From positions 1 through 50,007 of the forward strand of contig JAJYJK010000015.1 of NCBI GenBank assembly GCA_021789555.1: DNA of 50,007 nucleotides. The letters run 5' to 3'. The position numbers were made by a program, and so were the translations under genes. Below the pieces are notes generated by a model that was given only the letters and a program-made list of their open reading frames with translations, was not told the origin of the DNA and did not search any database. This document shows positions 34,192 to 42,520 of this stretch, piece after piece; position 1 is the first letter of the stretch, and each line of letters starts with the position of its first letter. Origin of the DNA: Nitrospirota bacterium (lineage in GTDB: Bacteria > Nitrospirota > Thermodesulfovibrionia > Thermodesulfovibrionales > JdFR-88).

Positions 34192-35295
34192 ATGGCCCTT
34201 AACAAGCAGATTGAAAGGCAGGTCGAGGGGATAAGGAGGCTGCTGGTCGAGATCGGCAGACCCGTCAATCTCATGGAGGTCTGCGGGACGCACACGGTTT
34301 CGATTTTCAGGCACGGTTTAAGGGGCATGTTCGAGGGCATACGTTTTTTGAGCGGCCCCGGCTGCCCGGTCTGCGTCACATCGGGCCGGGACGTCGACGG
34401 GGCGGTGCTCATCTCGCGCGAATCAGACGTAGCCCTTGCCACTTTCGGGGACATGATGAGGGTGCCGGGCTCTCTGGGCAACCTGGATTATGCCAGGGCG
34501 TGCGGCGCCGACATAAGGATAGTCTATTCCGCCCTGGATGCCCTGCAGATGGCCCGGATGGAAAAAACGAGGCGTGTGGTCTTCTTCTCCACCGGGTTTG
34601 AAACTACCGCGCCCGGGGCGGCGGCAATCATCCACGAGGCGAGGGAAGAGGGGATCGGGAATTTTTCCGTCTACTCGGTCCACAAGCTCGTTCCCCCCGC
34701 GCTGAGGGCGCTCTTGTCGACCCCGGGCATCGATGTCGACGGCTTCCTGCTGCCCGGCCACGTAAGCACCATCATAGGCGTAAGGCCTTATGAGTTCATC
34801 GCGGCCGATAACGGGAAACCAGCAGTCATAGCCGGTTTTTCCGCGGAGGACATCATCGGCGCGACCCTGATGCTCCTTGGCCAGATAAGGCGGGGGAGGG
34901 CGGCGGTCGAGGTCCAGTACCGGACAGCCGTAAGGGCGGAGGGAAACCGGAAGGCCCTGGCGATGATGGAGGAATGTTTCGAACCCGACAGCGCCGAGTG
35001 GAGGGGAATTGGCGCAATTCCGGCAAGCGGACTCAGGATCAGGGAGGGCTTTGCCGCGTTCGATGCCGCCCGCGTGTTTGCCAGGGCGCTGGAGGGCGTG
35101 ATGTCCGGCAGGCAAAGCGCACCTTCGGAGCCGCCCGGGTGCTCCTGCGGGGATGTGCTCCGCGGGCTTAAAATCCCGACCGAGTGCAGGCTCTTCGGGA
35201 AAAAATGCACTCCTGAGTCGCCTGTCGGCGCCTGCATGGTAAGCGCCGAGGGTAGCTGCGCGGCTTATTACAAATACGGAGGTCCGGGCAGATGA
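34192..35295 (+). CDS. hypD: Hydrogenase maturation protein HypD
   Basis: The 367-residue iron-sulfur scaffold works with HypC to assemble Fe(CN)2CO. Signature parts are MEVCGTHTVSIFRHGLR, FLSGPGCPVCVTS, FFSTGFETTAPG, and the C-terminal cluster ligands in CSCGDVLRGLKIPTEC, LFGKKCTPESPVGACM. It begins three bases after hypF and overlaps hypE as ATGA. hypC, which usually adjoins hypD, is not here. Confidence 0.97.
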   Translation: MALNKQIERQVEGIRRLLVEIGRPVNLMEVCGTHTVSIFRHGLRGMFEGIRFLSGPGCPVCVTSGRDVDGAVLISRESDVALATFGDMMRVPGSLGNLDYARACGADIRIVYSALDALQMARMEKTRRVVFFSTGFETTAPGAAAIIHEAREEGIGNFSVYSVHKLVPPALRALLSTPGIDVDGFLLPGHVSTIIGVRPYEFIAADNGKPAVIAGFSAEDIIGATLMLLGQIRRGRAAVEVQYRTAVRAEGNRKALAMMEECFEPDSAEWRGIGAIPASGLRIREGFAAFDAARVFARALEGVMSGRQSAPSEPPGCSCGDVLRGLKIPTECRLFGKKCTPESPVGACMVSAEGSCAAYYKYGGPGR

Positions 35296-36338
35296 GTCAG
35301 CAAGGTGCGGACAGGGTGCTTCTTGGGCACGGCAGCGGCGGCTCCCTGATGCATTCGCTCATAGAGGGGTGCTTCGCGGGCGCATTCGAGATGCGCGAGC
35401 TTTTGGATTCCGCGCTCATAGAGGCCGGCGGCGCGAGGCTCGCCTTCACGACGGACAGTTTTGTCGTCTCGCCTTTATTTTTCCCCGGCGGCGACATAGG
35501 CGAGCTTTCGGTTTACGGCACTGTAAACGACCTCTCGGTGGCGGGGGCGGAGCCGCTGTTTCTTTCCGCCGGCTTCATCATCGAGGAAGGCTTCCCGATG
35601 GACGACCTCAAAAGGATTGTGGATTCGATGTCCAGGGCGGCAGGGCGGGCCGGGGTAAGGATAGTCACGGGCGACACGAAGGTTGTGGAAAAAGGCAAGG
35701 GCGACGGCATCTTCATAAACACGGCGGGCATAGGGTTTCAAACTTTTCCGCCCGAGAGGGACCTTTATTTTTCCCCTGCCAGGATAAGGCCGGGGGATGC
35801 CGTAATCGTAAGCGGGGAGGTGGGCAGCCACGGCATCGCCGTAATCGCGGAGAGAAACGGCCTGAGCTTCGACCCGCCGCTCCTGAGCGATTTGAGACCG
35901 CTGAACGGCCTCGTGAAGGCGATGATGCCCGCCGTGGAAGGCATCCGCGTGATGCGGGACCCCACAAGGGGCGGGCTTGCAACCACGCTCAAGGAATTTG
36001 CCGCGGCCTCGGGGTTCAGGATAAGGATCAGGGAGTCTGAAATCCCGCATCTGCCCCCCGTTAAGGGGGCCTGTGAGCTTCTGGGGCTCGACCCCCTGTA
36101 TGCCGCCTCTGAGGGCGCGCTGGTTGCAGTTGCGAGCCCCGGTGTGGCAAACTATCTGGTGAGTCTCATGCGCGCCCATGAGTACGGCATCCATTCCCGC
36201 ATAATCGGATCGGTTGAGGGGCCGGGGCCTTCCGTCGGGGCCACGGCGAGAAAGGGCCAGGTGGTGCTTGAGACGCTGGCCGGAGGCGAAAGGATGATCG
36301 ATATGCTCCAGGGCCAGCAGTTGCCGAGGATATGCTGA
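35292..36338 (+). CDS. hypE: Hydrogenase maturation protein HypE
   Basis: The 348-residue PurM/AIR-synthase-like enzyme dehydrates the carbamoyl group on its own C-terminal cysteine. It begins with VLLGHGSGGSLMHSLI, has FTTDSFVVSPLFFPGGDIGELSVYGTVNDL, DPTRGGLATTLKEFA, and ends LPRIC with the essential terminal Cys at 348. hypA and hypB are also absent, so the nickel-insertion genes and hydrogenase must be elsewhere. Confidence 0.97.
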   Translation: MSQQGADRVLLGHGSGGSLMHSLIEGCFAGAFEMRELLDSALIEAGGARLAFTTDSFVVSPLFFPGGDIGELSVYGTVNDLSVAGAEPLFLSAGFIIEEGFPMDDLKRIVDSMSRAAGRAGVRIVTGDTKVVEKGKGDGIFINTAGIGFQTFPPERDLYFSPARIRPGDAVIVSGEVGSHGIAVIAERNGLSFDPPLLSDLRPLNGLVKAMMPAVEGIRVMRDPTRGGLATTLKEFAAASGFRIRIRESEIPHLPPVKGACELLGLDPLYAASEGALVAVASPGVANYLVSLMRAHEYGIHSRIIGSVEGPGPSVGATARKGQVVLETLAGGERMIDMLQGQQLPRIC

Positions 36339-36378
36339 TTTGAGGGAATTCGGAGCGACAAAAGGAGAAAACAGGGCT

Positions 36379-37278
36379 ATGATGAGCCGCAGGATTTTGA
36401 TGCTGACGGCCGTGTTGTTCGCGGTGCTGTTTGCGGCCGGCTGTTCGGGGAAAATCGCCGCCACCGTAAACGGCGAAAAGATCATGAAAAAAGAAGTGGA
36501 CGCGGCGGCAGCCAGGCATATGGGCCCTGCGGCGGCCACGATGAAAGACACTGACAAAAAAGCCGTCTGGAACCGGGCCCTCCAGGGGCTTGTCGCGGAG
36601 AAGATCGCCTTCCAGGCGGCCCGCTCAAAGGGTATTGCCGTCACCGACCAGGATGTGGACAATGAAGTGGCAGGTCTGTACCGCATGTACGGCAAAGACG
36701 TGATCGACAAGCAGGCAAAGCAGATGAACCTCGATAAGGACGGCTTCAGGCAGACGGTCAGGAAAAAGATCATTGTAAGCAGGCTCGCCGAGAGCCTGGT
36801 GCCCGACAGCGCCATTACCGATGAGGACGCGAAGCGGTTTTATGACAGCCAGCCCGGGATGTTCAGGACGCCCGAGCGCGCAAACGTGAGGATGGTCCGG
36901 ACCGCCAATGAGGACCAGGCAAGAGTGATTGCCGCCCGGATGAAGTCCGGCGGCGGCTTCGATCGCGTCGCGGACAAGTATGTCGCAGACAAGAGCGTCA
37001 GCGTCAGCGATTACGGCTGGACGCCGACCGCCATCTACGGCCCGGAGATAGAAAAGGCCCTGGATGCGATGAAGCCGGGCGCTTTCGCCGGGCCCTTCAA
37101 GGTGCATGACGGCTACACCATCATCAGCCTGAAGGAGAAGCAGGCCGCGGGTGTCATGGGATTCGACGAGGTCAAGGACCAGATAAAGGGGATGCTGCTT
37201 GCCAAGAAAAGACAGGCTGCGCTTTTTGACCTGATTGCCCATGAAAGGAAAGTCGCATCCATCAAGATAAATGAATAG
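36379..37278 (+). CDS. SurA/PrsA-like peptidyl-prolyl isomerase lipoprotein
   Basis: The 299-residue protein has a lipoprotein signal peptide, MMSRRILMLTAVLFAVLFAAGC, then a SurA-N-like helical region (IAATVNGEKIMKKEVDAAAARH, GLVAEKIAFQAARSKGIAVTDQDV) and a parvulin-type domain (about 175-260, with VADKYVADKSVS, SVSDYGW, MKPGAFAGPFKVHDGYTIISL). It should act at the periplasmic side in outer-membrane protein folding. It starts at ATG 36379 after an AGGAG. Eight bases overlap the next, related gene, so the pair look like an old tandem duplication. Confidence 0.85.
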   Translation: MMSRRILMLTAVLFAVLFAAGCSGKIAATVNGEKIMKKEVDAAAARHMGPAAATMKDTDKKAVWNRALQGLVAEKIAFQAARSKGIAVTDQDVDNEVAGLYRMYGKDVIDKQAKQMNLDKDGFRQTVRKKIIVSRLAESLVPDSAITDEDAKRFYDSQPGMFRTPERANVRMVRTANEDQARVIAARMKSGGGFDRVADKYVADKSVSVSDYGWTPTAIYGPEIEKALDAMKPGAFAGPFKVHDGYTIISLKEKQAAGVMGFDEVKDQIKGMLLAKKRQAALFDLIAHERKVASIKINE

Positions 37279-38236
37279 CGGGCGCACCCTTTTTCTAGCT
37301 CTTTTTTTGCTCGCCATTGTGGCGTTTGCGTCTTCAGCGCGGGCATTTTCCGGGCCCTTCGTGCTCGACCGCGTGGCCGCGGTCGTCAACAGGGACGTCA
37401 TCACCTGGGCCGAGTTCTACCGCGCCATGCAGTTCGATTACGCCCCGCAGATGCGCTCCCTCTCCAATGAGGAAAAGCTGAAATTCCTGAAGCAGAAGGA
37501 GGCCGGCTATCTGGACAAGATGATAGACATGGCCCTCCAGATACAGGAGGCGAAGAAGCAGAACCTGGAGGTGAGCGACAAGGAGATAGACGAGGCCATC
37601 GCTTCCATCAAAAAGAAGTACTCCATGGACGACAAGGCGTTCGCCCAGGCCCTGAAGGCCGAGGGCTTTTCGGTTGATGAGTACAGGCGGAGGCTGTCGG
37701 AGCAGATACTTGTGAGCAAGGTCGTCACAAGGGAAGTAAGAGACAAGCTGAGTGTGAGCCCGCAGGAGGTCCAGGCCTACATAAGCAAAAATGGATTGAG
37801 GACCGCCAGCGGCGACGACGAAGTCCTGAAACTCTCCCAGATATTTTTCCAGATGCCCCAGGACCCCGCCGCGAAGGCCGCAGTTGAAAAGAAGGCGGAT
37901 GAGGCCCTTGGCAAGGTCCGTTCCGGCGGCGATTTTATGACGATAGCGCGGATGTACTCGCAGGCCGACCCCGATATAGGCGTTGTAAAACGCGGTCTGC
38001 TTTCAGGGAACATGCTCTCCGTCCTTGACAAGATGAAGCCGGGGGATGTGAGCAAACCCTTCTGGACCGGCCAGGGCCTCTATATAATAAAACTGGATGA
38101 CAGGATTTCCTCCGCCCACCGGGAAGAACTGATGGCGAAGGTCAAAAAAGAGCTTATGGACGCCGATTTCGAGAAGGCCTACAAGTCCTGGCTGAGACAG
38201 CTCCGGGAAGATTCCTACGTAGAAGTAAGACTCTAG
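37271..38236 (+). CDS. SurA-like periplasmic chaperone/isomerase
   Basis: This 321-residue protein has a cleavable signal peptide (TLFLALFLLAIVAFASSARAF). A SurA N-domain follows (VLDRVAAVVNRDVITWAEFYRAM, LEVSDKEIDEAIASIKKKYSM, SVDEYRRRLSEQILVSKVVTREVRDKL), then one parvulin domain (VLKLSQIFFQMPQDP, GGDFMTIARMYSQADPD, KPGDVSKPFWTGQGLYIIKLDDR). With one parvulin domain and not two it resembles the SurA forms of non-enterobacterial species. It ends before a strong bidirectional terminator. The twin upstream gene is a lipoprotein, so the two may act at different membrane faces. Confidence 0.9.
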   Translation: MNSGRTLFLALFLLAIVAFASSARAFSGPFVLDRVAAVVNRDVITWAEFYRAMQFDYAPQMRSLSNEEKLKFLKQKEAGYLDKMIDMALQIQEAKKQNLEVSDKEIDEAIASIKKKYSMDDKAFAQALKAEGFSVDEYRRRLSEQILVSKVVTREVRDKLSVSPQEVQAYISKNGLRTASGDDEVLKLSQIFFQMPQDPAAKAAVEKKADEALGKVRSGGDFMTIARMYSQADPDIGVVKRGLLSGNMLSVLDKMKPGDVSKPFWTGQGLYIIKLDDRISSAHREELMAKVKKELMDADFEKAYKSWLRQLREDSYVEVRL

Positions 38237-38280
38237 GACCTGTCTCAAAATTACTTTTTCACCAGCGGCCTCTATTCGTC

Positions 38281-38333
38281 ATTCCGGGCCGGAATGCCCC
38301 AAAGATTCTCCGGTTTTCATACGGGTTCCGGAG
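38281..38333. repeat. Small palindromic elements before the terminator
   Basis: ATTCCGG-G-CCGGAAT at 38281-38295 and CTCCGG...CCGGAG (38308-38313 with 38328-38333) are inverted repeats. The CGTCATTCCGGG text just before them is the kind seen in dispersed intergenic palindromes. Only one copy is in the window. Confidence 0.4.
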
Positions 38334-38346
38334 TCTGAACGCTCAT

Positions 38347-38384
38347 AAAAAAAGAGGCCGCGATCTGCTCGCGGCCTCTTTTTG
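38347..38384. terminator. Bidirectional terminator
   Basis: AAAAAGAGGCCGCGA (38349-38363) and TCGCGGCCTCTTTTT (38369-38383) form a perfect 15-bp stem with a five-base loop. A and T tracts at the ends allow it to serve both the surA pair and the convergent cytochrome gene. Confidence 0.92.
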
Positions 38385-38398
38385 TAAATGATGCCTTG

Positions 38399-38719
38399 CT
38401 ATTTTTTGTGGTGGCACTTGGTGCAGTTGCCTTTGGCTGCGAATGCCTTCGAACCATTATGGCAGGTGCCGCAATATTTGCCCGCATAGATGTCGGCCAT
38501 GGTTATCTTCACTGCGCCGACCGGCTTCATGGGAAATATTTTAGTGTGGCAATCCATGCATTTCAGGCCGGCCTTGGCATGAATGGCGCCGCTGAAGGTC
38601 ACATCGCCCATGGCGCCGCCAGGGAAAGTAAGTGTCTTGCCGGGCGGCACGGCGAGGGCTGTGCCAACAACAAAAATAACGGCAATTGCGAAAACCAAAA
38701 TCGCTGAAAAAACTTTCAT
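38399..38719 (-). CDS. Triheme c-type cytochrome (c7/c3-like)
   Basis: The 106-residue periplasmic protein has a signal peptide (1-23, ending GTALA) and three CxxCH haem sites: C54-H58 (CMDCH), C83-H87 (CGTCH), C99-H103 (CTKCH). FSGAIHAKAGLKC supplies a distal-His candidate for the first haem. The spacing resembles cytochrome c7 and the triheme family of electron-transfer proteins in metal-reducing and sulfate-reducing anaerobes. A perfect AAGGAGGTGA Shine-Dalgarno and a strong promoter suggest high expression. It is a single gene. Confidence 0.88.
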   Translation of the reverse strand: MKVFSAILVFAIAVIFVVGTALAVPPGKTLTFPGGAMGDVTFSGAIHAKAGLKCMDCHTKIFPMKPVGAVKITMADIYAGKYCGTCHNGSKAFAAKGNCTKCHHKK

Positions 38720-38753
38720 TTCTGGTGTTCACCTCCTTTCATTTAATGTAGAT

Positions 38754-38783
38754 AATTTAATTAAATCGGCGAGATATTGTCAA
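38754..38783 (-). promoter_or_regulatory. Cytochrome gene promoter
   Basis: On the minus strand TTGACA (38783-38778) and TAAATT (38759-38754) are 18 bases apart. A leader with a full Shine-Dalgarno follows, in contrast to the leaderless-type genes of this window. Confidence 0.7.
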
Positions 38784-38833
38784 GATTTAAATGGACGGTG
38801 ACGGCATAGTTTGAATTATAGGTCATATCATCT

Positions 38834-40939
38834 TCAGACCAGGCCGAGGATGATCTCCTTTTCCTCCACGTCCACCCTCTCTATCCTGGCCTTGACCATG
38901 TCGCCGGTGCGAAATTTCCTTCCCGTGTTCTTTCCCGCCAGGGAGAAGTTTTTTTCATTGAAGACGTAAAAATCGTCCGTCATGAGGGAGACGTGTATGA
39001 AGGACTCGATGTAAAAATCCTCGAACCGGACCCGCAGGCCGTAGCTTGTGACCTCGATGATGCGGACATCGAGCTCTTCTCCGAGCCTTTCTTTCATGAA
39101 CCAGACCTTCATGGCTTTCAGGAACCCCCGCTCGGCCTCATCGGCGTTCCTCTCCTTCCGGGAGGAGCCAAAGGCGATTTCGGGCAGCAGTTCGCCCAGC
39201 TCTTCGGCCCTGGCGGCGGGGAAGGCCTTTTTCCTGCGCCTGTGACTGAGGGCTTCTTTAAGTATCCTGTGGACGACGAGGTCGGGATATCTCCTTATCG
39301 GGGACGTGAAATGCGTGTAGCAGCCGGAGGCGAGGCCGAAGTGGCCCGCGTTCAGGGTGCTGTAGCGCGCCTGCTTCAGCGCCCTCAGGATGGTAAAATT
39401 TATTACCTCCTCTTCCGGCCTTCCCCTTGCGGCGGCCAGCATCTCCTGCAGGTCCGAGCTTTTTTTCCCGAGGATGTTTTTTGAGAACCGCAGTATTTCT
39501 TCCATCTTTACGGGGTCAGGCTGCTCGTGTATGCGGTAGATGGCCGGGACGCCCAGTTCTTCAAGGTATTCGGCCACCGCCTCGTTAGCGGCTATCATGA
39601 ACTCTTCTATGAGGATATGGGCGATGTTCCTCTCCGATTTCACGATCGCTTCGGGCCTGCCCTGAAGGTCCAGCATCACCTCGGGTTCCGGCAGGTCGAA
39701 GTCGAGGCTCCCCCTGGCGAGCCTCCTCGCGCGCATCTGGGAGGCAAGCTCCGACATCAGCTCAAAATCCGGGACAAAACGGCCGTAGCGGTCCAGGAGC
39801 CCCGCCCTGGCGGGGTCGTCCCCGGCGAGTATCCCGGCCACCTTGGTGTATGTCATGCGCTCGTCGCTTCTAATGACGCTCGGATAGAAGGCGGTCTCAT
39901 AGCGCTTGCCGAACCTGTCGAAATCCATCTGGATTGTAAAGGCATGGCGGTCTTCCTGGGGCACCAGGCTGCAGAGGTCTTCGGAGAGTTCGCCGGGCAG
40001 CATCGGGACGACGCGGTCCGGGAAATATACGCTCGTGCCCCGCTTGCGCGCCTCAAGGTCGATTGCGCTTTCCCATGGGACATAGTGGCTCACGTCCGCT
40101 ATGTGGACCCACAGCCTGTAGCCTATGTCGGTGAGCTTTATGCTGACGGCGTCGTCGAAATCCTTTGCCCGCTCGCCGTCTATGGTTACCGTAGGTAGCC
40201 GGGTCAGGTCTTTTCTTCTGTTTTCCTTTTCACCTTCGGCGGGGACTTCAATTCCGGCCTCGATCTTTTTCGCCTCTTCCGCCACGTGCTTCGGGAACCG
40301 GACCGGCAGGCTGAACTCTTCCATTATGCCTTCTATCTCGTCACGGGGCCTCTCCGGGGGCGCGAGGACTTTTACAATCTTTCCAATAGGGGGCCTCTTG
40401 TCCGAGGGATAATCGACGATCTCGACTATCACGCTCTGCCCGTCTCTGAGCTTCGCGCACTCCCCTGGCGGGATATAGATGTCGGATTTCAGGCCCCTTC
40501 CCCTGGGTTTTACAAAGCAGCCCGTCCTCGACTTTTCAACCTTGCCCAAAAGCCTCTGCTGGGTCCGTTCGAGTATCCGGATAATCCTTCCCCTGCGGCC
40601 GCCTTCCGCCTCCGGCCTCGCTATCACCCTGTCGTTGTTCATCGCGCCCATTGAGGCATGGGGCGGTATGAAGAGGTCCCTTTGTCCCGGGACGTCCGGG
40701 ACGACGAAGCCGAAGTCCGCATGCGCCTCGAAATAGCCGCGCACCAGATTGATCTCCTCGGAGGGCGCATAAAGGCCCTTTCTCGTGAGCACCAGCTCCC
40801 CGGAGGCGAGCATCTCCCTGAGGAGCCGCTTAAGTCCGCGGGCCTCCTGCCTGTCTAGATTGAATGAGGCCGAGATCTCCCTGAAACCCTGGGGCCTCTG
40901 TCTTTTCTTGAAATATGAAAGGATATCCTGTTTTTCCAT
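38834..40939 (-). CDS. rnr: Ribonuclease R
   Basis: The 701-residue 3'-5' exoribonuclease reads as an N-terminal winged helix (1-60, ILSYFKKRQRPQGFREISASF), cold-shock domains, an RNB catalytic domain (TIDGERAKDFDDAVSIK, with the Asp cluster that binds Mg2+, and HYTHFTSPIRRYPDLVVHR-like text), and a C-terminal S1 domain (VRFEDFYIESFIHVSLM). It degrades structured RNA. TAAAAT lies nine bases before ATG 40939, within a dispersed repeat, so its leader is very short. Confidence 0.95.
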   Translation of the reverse strand: MEKQDILSYFKKRQRPQGFREISASFNLDRQEARGLKRLLREMLASGELVLTRKGLYAPSEEINLVRGYFEAHADFGFVVPDVPGQRDLFIPPHASMGAMNNDRVIARPEAEGGRRGRIIRILERTQQRLLGKVEKSRTGCFVKPRGRGLKSDIYIPPGECAKLRDGQSVIVEIVDYPSDKRPPIGKIVKVLAPPERPRDEIEGIMEEFSLPVRFPKHVAEEAKKIEAGIEVPAEGEKENRRKDLTRLPTVTIDGERAKDFDDAVSIKLTDIGYRLWVHIADVSHYVPWESAIDLEARKRGTSVYFPDRVVPMLPGELSEDLCSLVPQEDRHAFTIQMDFDRFGKRYETAFYPSVIRSDERMTYTKVAGILAGDDPARAGLLDRYGRFVPDFELMSELASQMRARRLARGSLDFDLPEPEVMLDLQGRPEAIVKSERNIAHILIEEFMIAANEAVAEYLEELGVPAIYRIHEQPDPVKMEEILRFSKNILGKKSSDLQEMLAAARGRPEEEVINFTILRALKQARYSTLNAGHFGLASGCYTHFTSPIRRYPDLVVHRILKEALSHRRRKKAFPAARAEELGELLPEIAFGSSRKERNADEAERGFLKAMKVWFMKERLGEELDVRIIEVTSYGLRVRFEDFYIESFIHVSLMTDDFYVFNEKNFSLAGKNTGRKFRTGDMVKARIERVDVEEKEIILGLV

Positions 40940-40949
40940 GGTGGCAGTA

Positions 40950-40984
40950 TTTTAACTTGCAATTCCCCGCAGCTTGCTACAGGG
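40950..40984 (+). repeat. Dispersed repeat, copy A
   Basis: TTTTAACTTGCAATTC followed by CCCGCAGCTTGCTACAGGG matches copy B at 49613-49648 over most of its length and in the same orientation. The second half is an imperfect hairpin (CCCGCAGC/GCTACAGGG). Confidence 0.65.
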
Positions 40985-40992
40985 CGGTTCAG

Positions 40993-41484
40993 TTAAAACT
41001 CCTTCATCTCCTCCAGTCTTTCGGAGAGCATCCTCACGTGCAGCATCTCCTCGCGGATGATATCGTCTATCCGCCCCTTGCCGAATTCGGCGGGCACGAG
41101 CGCCTTCATCCCGGTGTAAAATACGATGGAGTCCTTTTCGAGCACGATGGCCTTCCTGAGGATGTCCCCCATGCTCATCGTCTCCACCAGGTCCGCCGGA
41201 TTTTCTTTCGGGTCAAATACCTTTCCCGCCGCCAGGGCCCTCAGATACAGCACGGCCTCGTTTTCCTGCTCAAACCCCTCCGCCCAGGGCTGCCCGGAAA
41301 GCTCCTGCTTCATCGCGGAGAATATCTTTACATGCTCCTGCTCCATCTCGGAAAGCAGCAGGAGCGCCGTTTTAAGCCCTTCGTCCTTCGCGGCCCCGGC
41401 CGCCCTGCGATAAAACCCGCTGCCGTCGCGCTCTACCTGCTCCGCCATCTCGAAGACCTCGAAAGCATTGAAAAAATCCGCCAT
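40993..41484 (-). CDS. Ferritin-like (rubrerythrin-type) diiron protein
   Basis: This 163-residue four-helix bundle has two E-x-x-H iron-ligand motifs (SEMEQEHVKIFSAM and REEMLHVRMLSERL) and further Glu in EMAEQVERDGSGFY and IVLEKDSIVFYTGM. There is no rubredoxin domain. Such proteins reduce peroxide or sense metal in anaerobes. The start is ATG 41484, chosen for AGGAGG upstream. It has a probable promoter upstream but none of its own partners nearby. Confidence 0.85.
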   Translation of the reverse strand: MADFFNAFEVFEMAEQVERDGSGFYRRAAGAAKDEGLKTALLLLSEMEQEHVKIFSAMKQELSGQPWAEGFEQENEAVLYLRALAAGKVFDPKENPADLVETMSMGDILRKAIVLEKDSIVFYTGMKALVPAEFGKGRIDDIIREEMLHVRMLSERLEEMKEF

Positions 41485-41518
41485 GATTCCTCCTTGCAAG
41501 GTTTTTTTTATTAAATTT

Positions 41519-42379
41519 TTATTTGATCTCTTTTTTCAGGCACTTGAAGAGAAACTCCATGAGCGCCCTGTCATTTTTAATGCCGGGACGGGTCAGGGTG
41601 AAATCGTATCTCACGGGGTCCTCCGGGCAGACCTCGCCAAAGGCGCGGGTAATCTCGATTGCCGTCCGCATGTCCGCCTGTCTTCTGGCCGTAAGCCCAA
41701 GTTCGAGTGAGAGCCTGTGCAGATGGGTATCCAGAGGCACGATGAGTTTCGATGCGGGGATTTTGCCCCAGCCCCCCGGATCGACGTCGTCATGCCTTAC
41801 CATCCAGCGCAGATAAAGGTTTAACCTCTTGCAGGCGCTCCCCTTTTCGGGCGGCGGCAGCAGGGTGGACTTGATCCCGGCTTCACGCGGCCAGAGCGCG
41901 GAAACAAACCGGCCGAGCGCGGGCAGGATGTTTTCATCCCCTTCGCCATAGCCGGAAAGAAGGCATTCGCCCAGGGTGTCCCACTTCCGAAGGACAGCCC
42001 TCATATTCTCAAAAAGGAAGCTTAGTTGCCGGCCGGTCGTGAACCTGTGTTTGAAGCCGCCAAAGAGACCTTCAAGTTTTTGCGGGTCTTTTGCCGCCTC
42101 GATAAAATCACGCGGCGGCCCCATCTTTTCAAGGATGGCCCTCGTCTTGGCGAGTATCTGCTCCACGCGGCCATAGGCCAGCGAGGAGGCTATCAGGCCA
42201 ACAATCTCGCGGTCTCTTACATCCGGATAGGCATAGAGGAATTCGAGCGGGTCGGGATGAACATACTCACGCCTGTTATATTTCCGGTAAAAATGCTCAA
42301 GCCCCTCCGGGCTCCATCGGCGCCAGAGGCTTTGGCGCTCTTTCTTCTCAACCGGTTGACGGTTTTCGCGCATGAGCAT
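41519..42379 (-). CDS. TIGR02757 family (DUF2400) protein
   Basis: The 286-residue protein matches TIGR02757 as I know it: YNRREYVHPDPLEFLYAYPD, IVGLIASSLAYGRVEQI, FKHRFTTGRQLSFLF, LYLRWMVRHDDVDPGGW and LIVPLDTHLHRLSLELGLTARRQADMRTAIEIT. Its function is not established; distant relation to helix-hairpin-helix DNA glycosylases has been discussed for this type of text (LDTHLHR, LGL). No signal peptide. The start is ATG 42379, six bases after an extended -10 TATACT. Confidence 0.9.
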   Translation of the reverse strand: MLMRENRQPVEKKERQSLWRRWSPEGLEHFYRKYNRREYVHPDPLEFLYAYPDVRDREIVGLIASSLAYGRVEQILAKTRAILEKMGPPRDFIEAAKDPQKLEGLFGGFKHRFTTGRQLSFLFENMRAVLRKWDTLGECLLSGYGEGDENILPALGRFVSALWPREAGIKSTLLPPPEKGSACKRLNLYLRWMVRHDDVDPGGWGKIPASKLIVPLDTHLHRLSLELGLTARRQADMRTAIEITRAFGEVCPEDPVRYDFTLTRPGIKNDRALMEFLFKCLKKEIK

Positions 42380-42385
42380 TTTTTA

Positions 42386-42391
42386 AGTATA
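42386..42391 (-). promoter_or_regulatory. Extended -10 of the TIGR02757 gene
   Basis: On the minus strand TGATATACT has its hexamer at 42391-42386, six bases before ATG 42379. No Shine-Dalgarno is seen, so the mRNA is probably leaderless. Confidence 0.5.
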
Positions 42392-42489
42392 TCAGAGGCC
42401 GTATCAATAAGAAACATCCGGCTGTAATGGGCCGGAAGGCTTTAAAACTTTACTTTTTAAGATATTACGGCAAATACATAAAGCAGTTT

Positions 42490-42513
42490 ATTAACTTTTT
42501 GGAAAAAGTTAAT
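42490..42513. terminator. Perfect AT-rich inverted repeat after the efflux operon
   Basis: ATTAACTTTTT (42490-42500) and AAAAAGTTAAT (42503-42513) are exact inverted repeats around GG. It lies eight bases after the permease stop. Its low GC is unusual for a terminator, but its position fits one. Confidence 0.5.
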
Positions 42514-42520
42514 GTTTCTC

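Noticed and set aside
35475-36815. 446-codon minus-strand frame opposite hypE
   Set aside because: hypE is fully conserved to its terminal Cys, and the antisense text has no recognisable domain.
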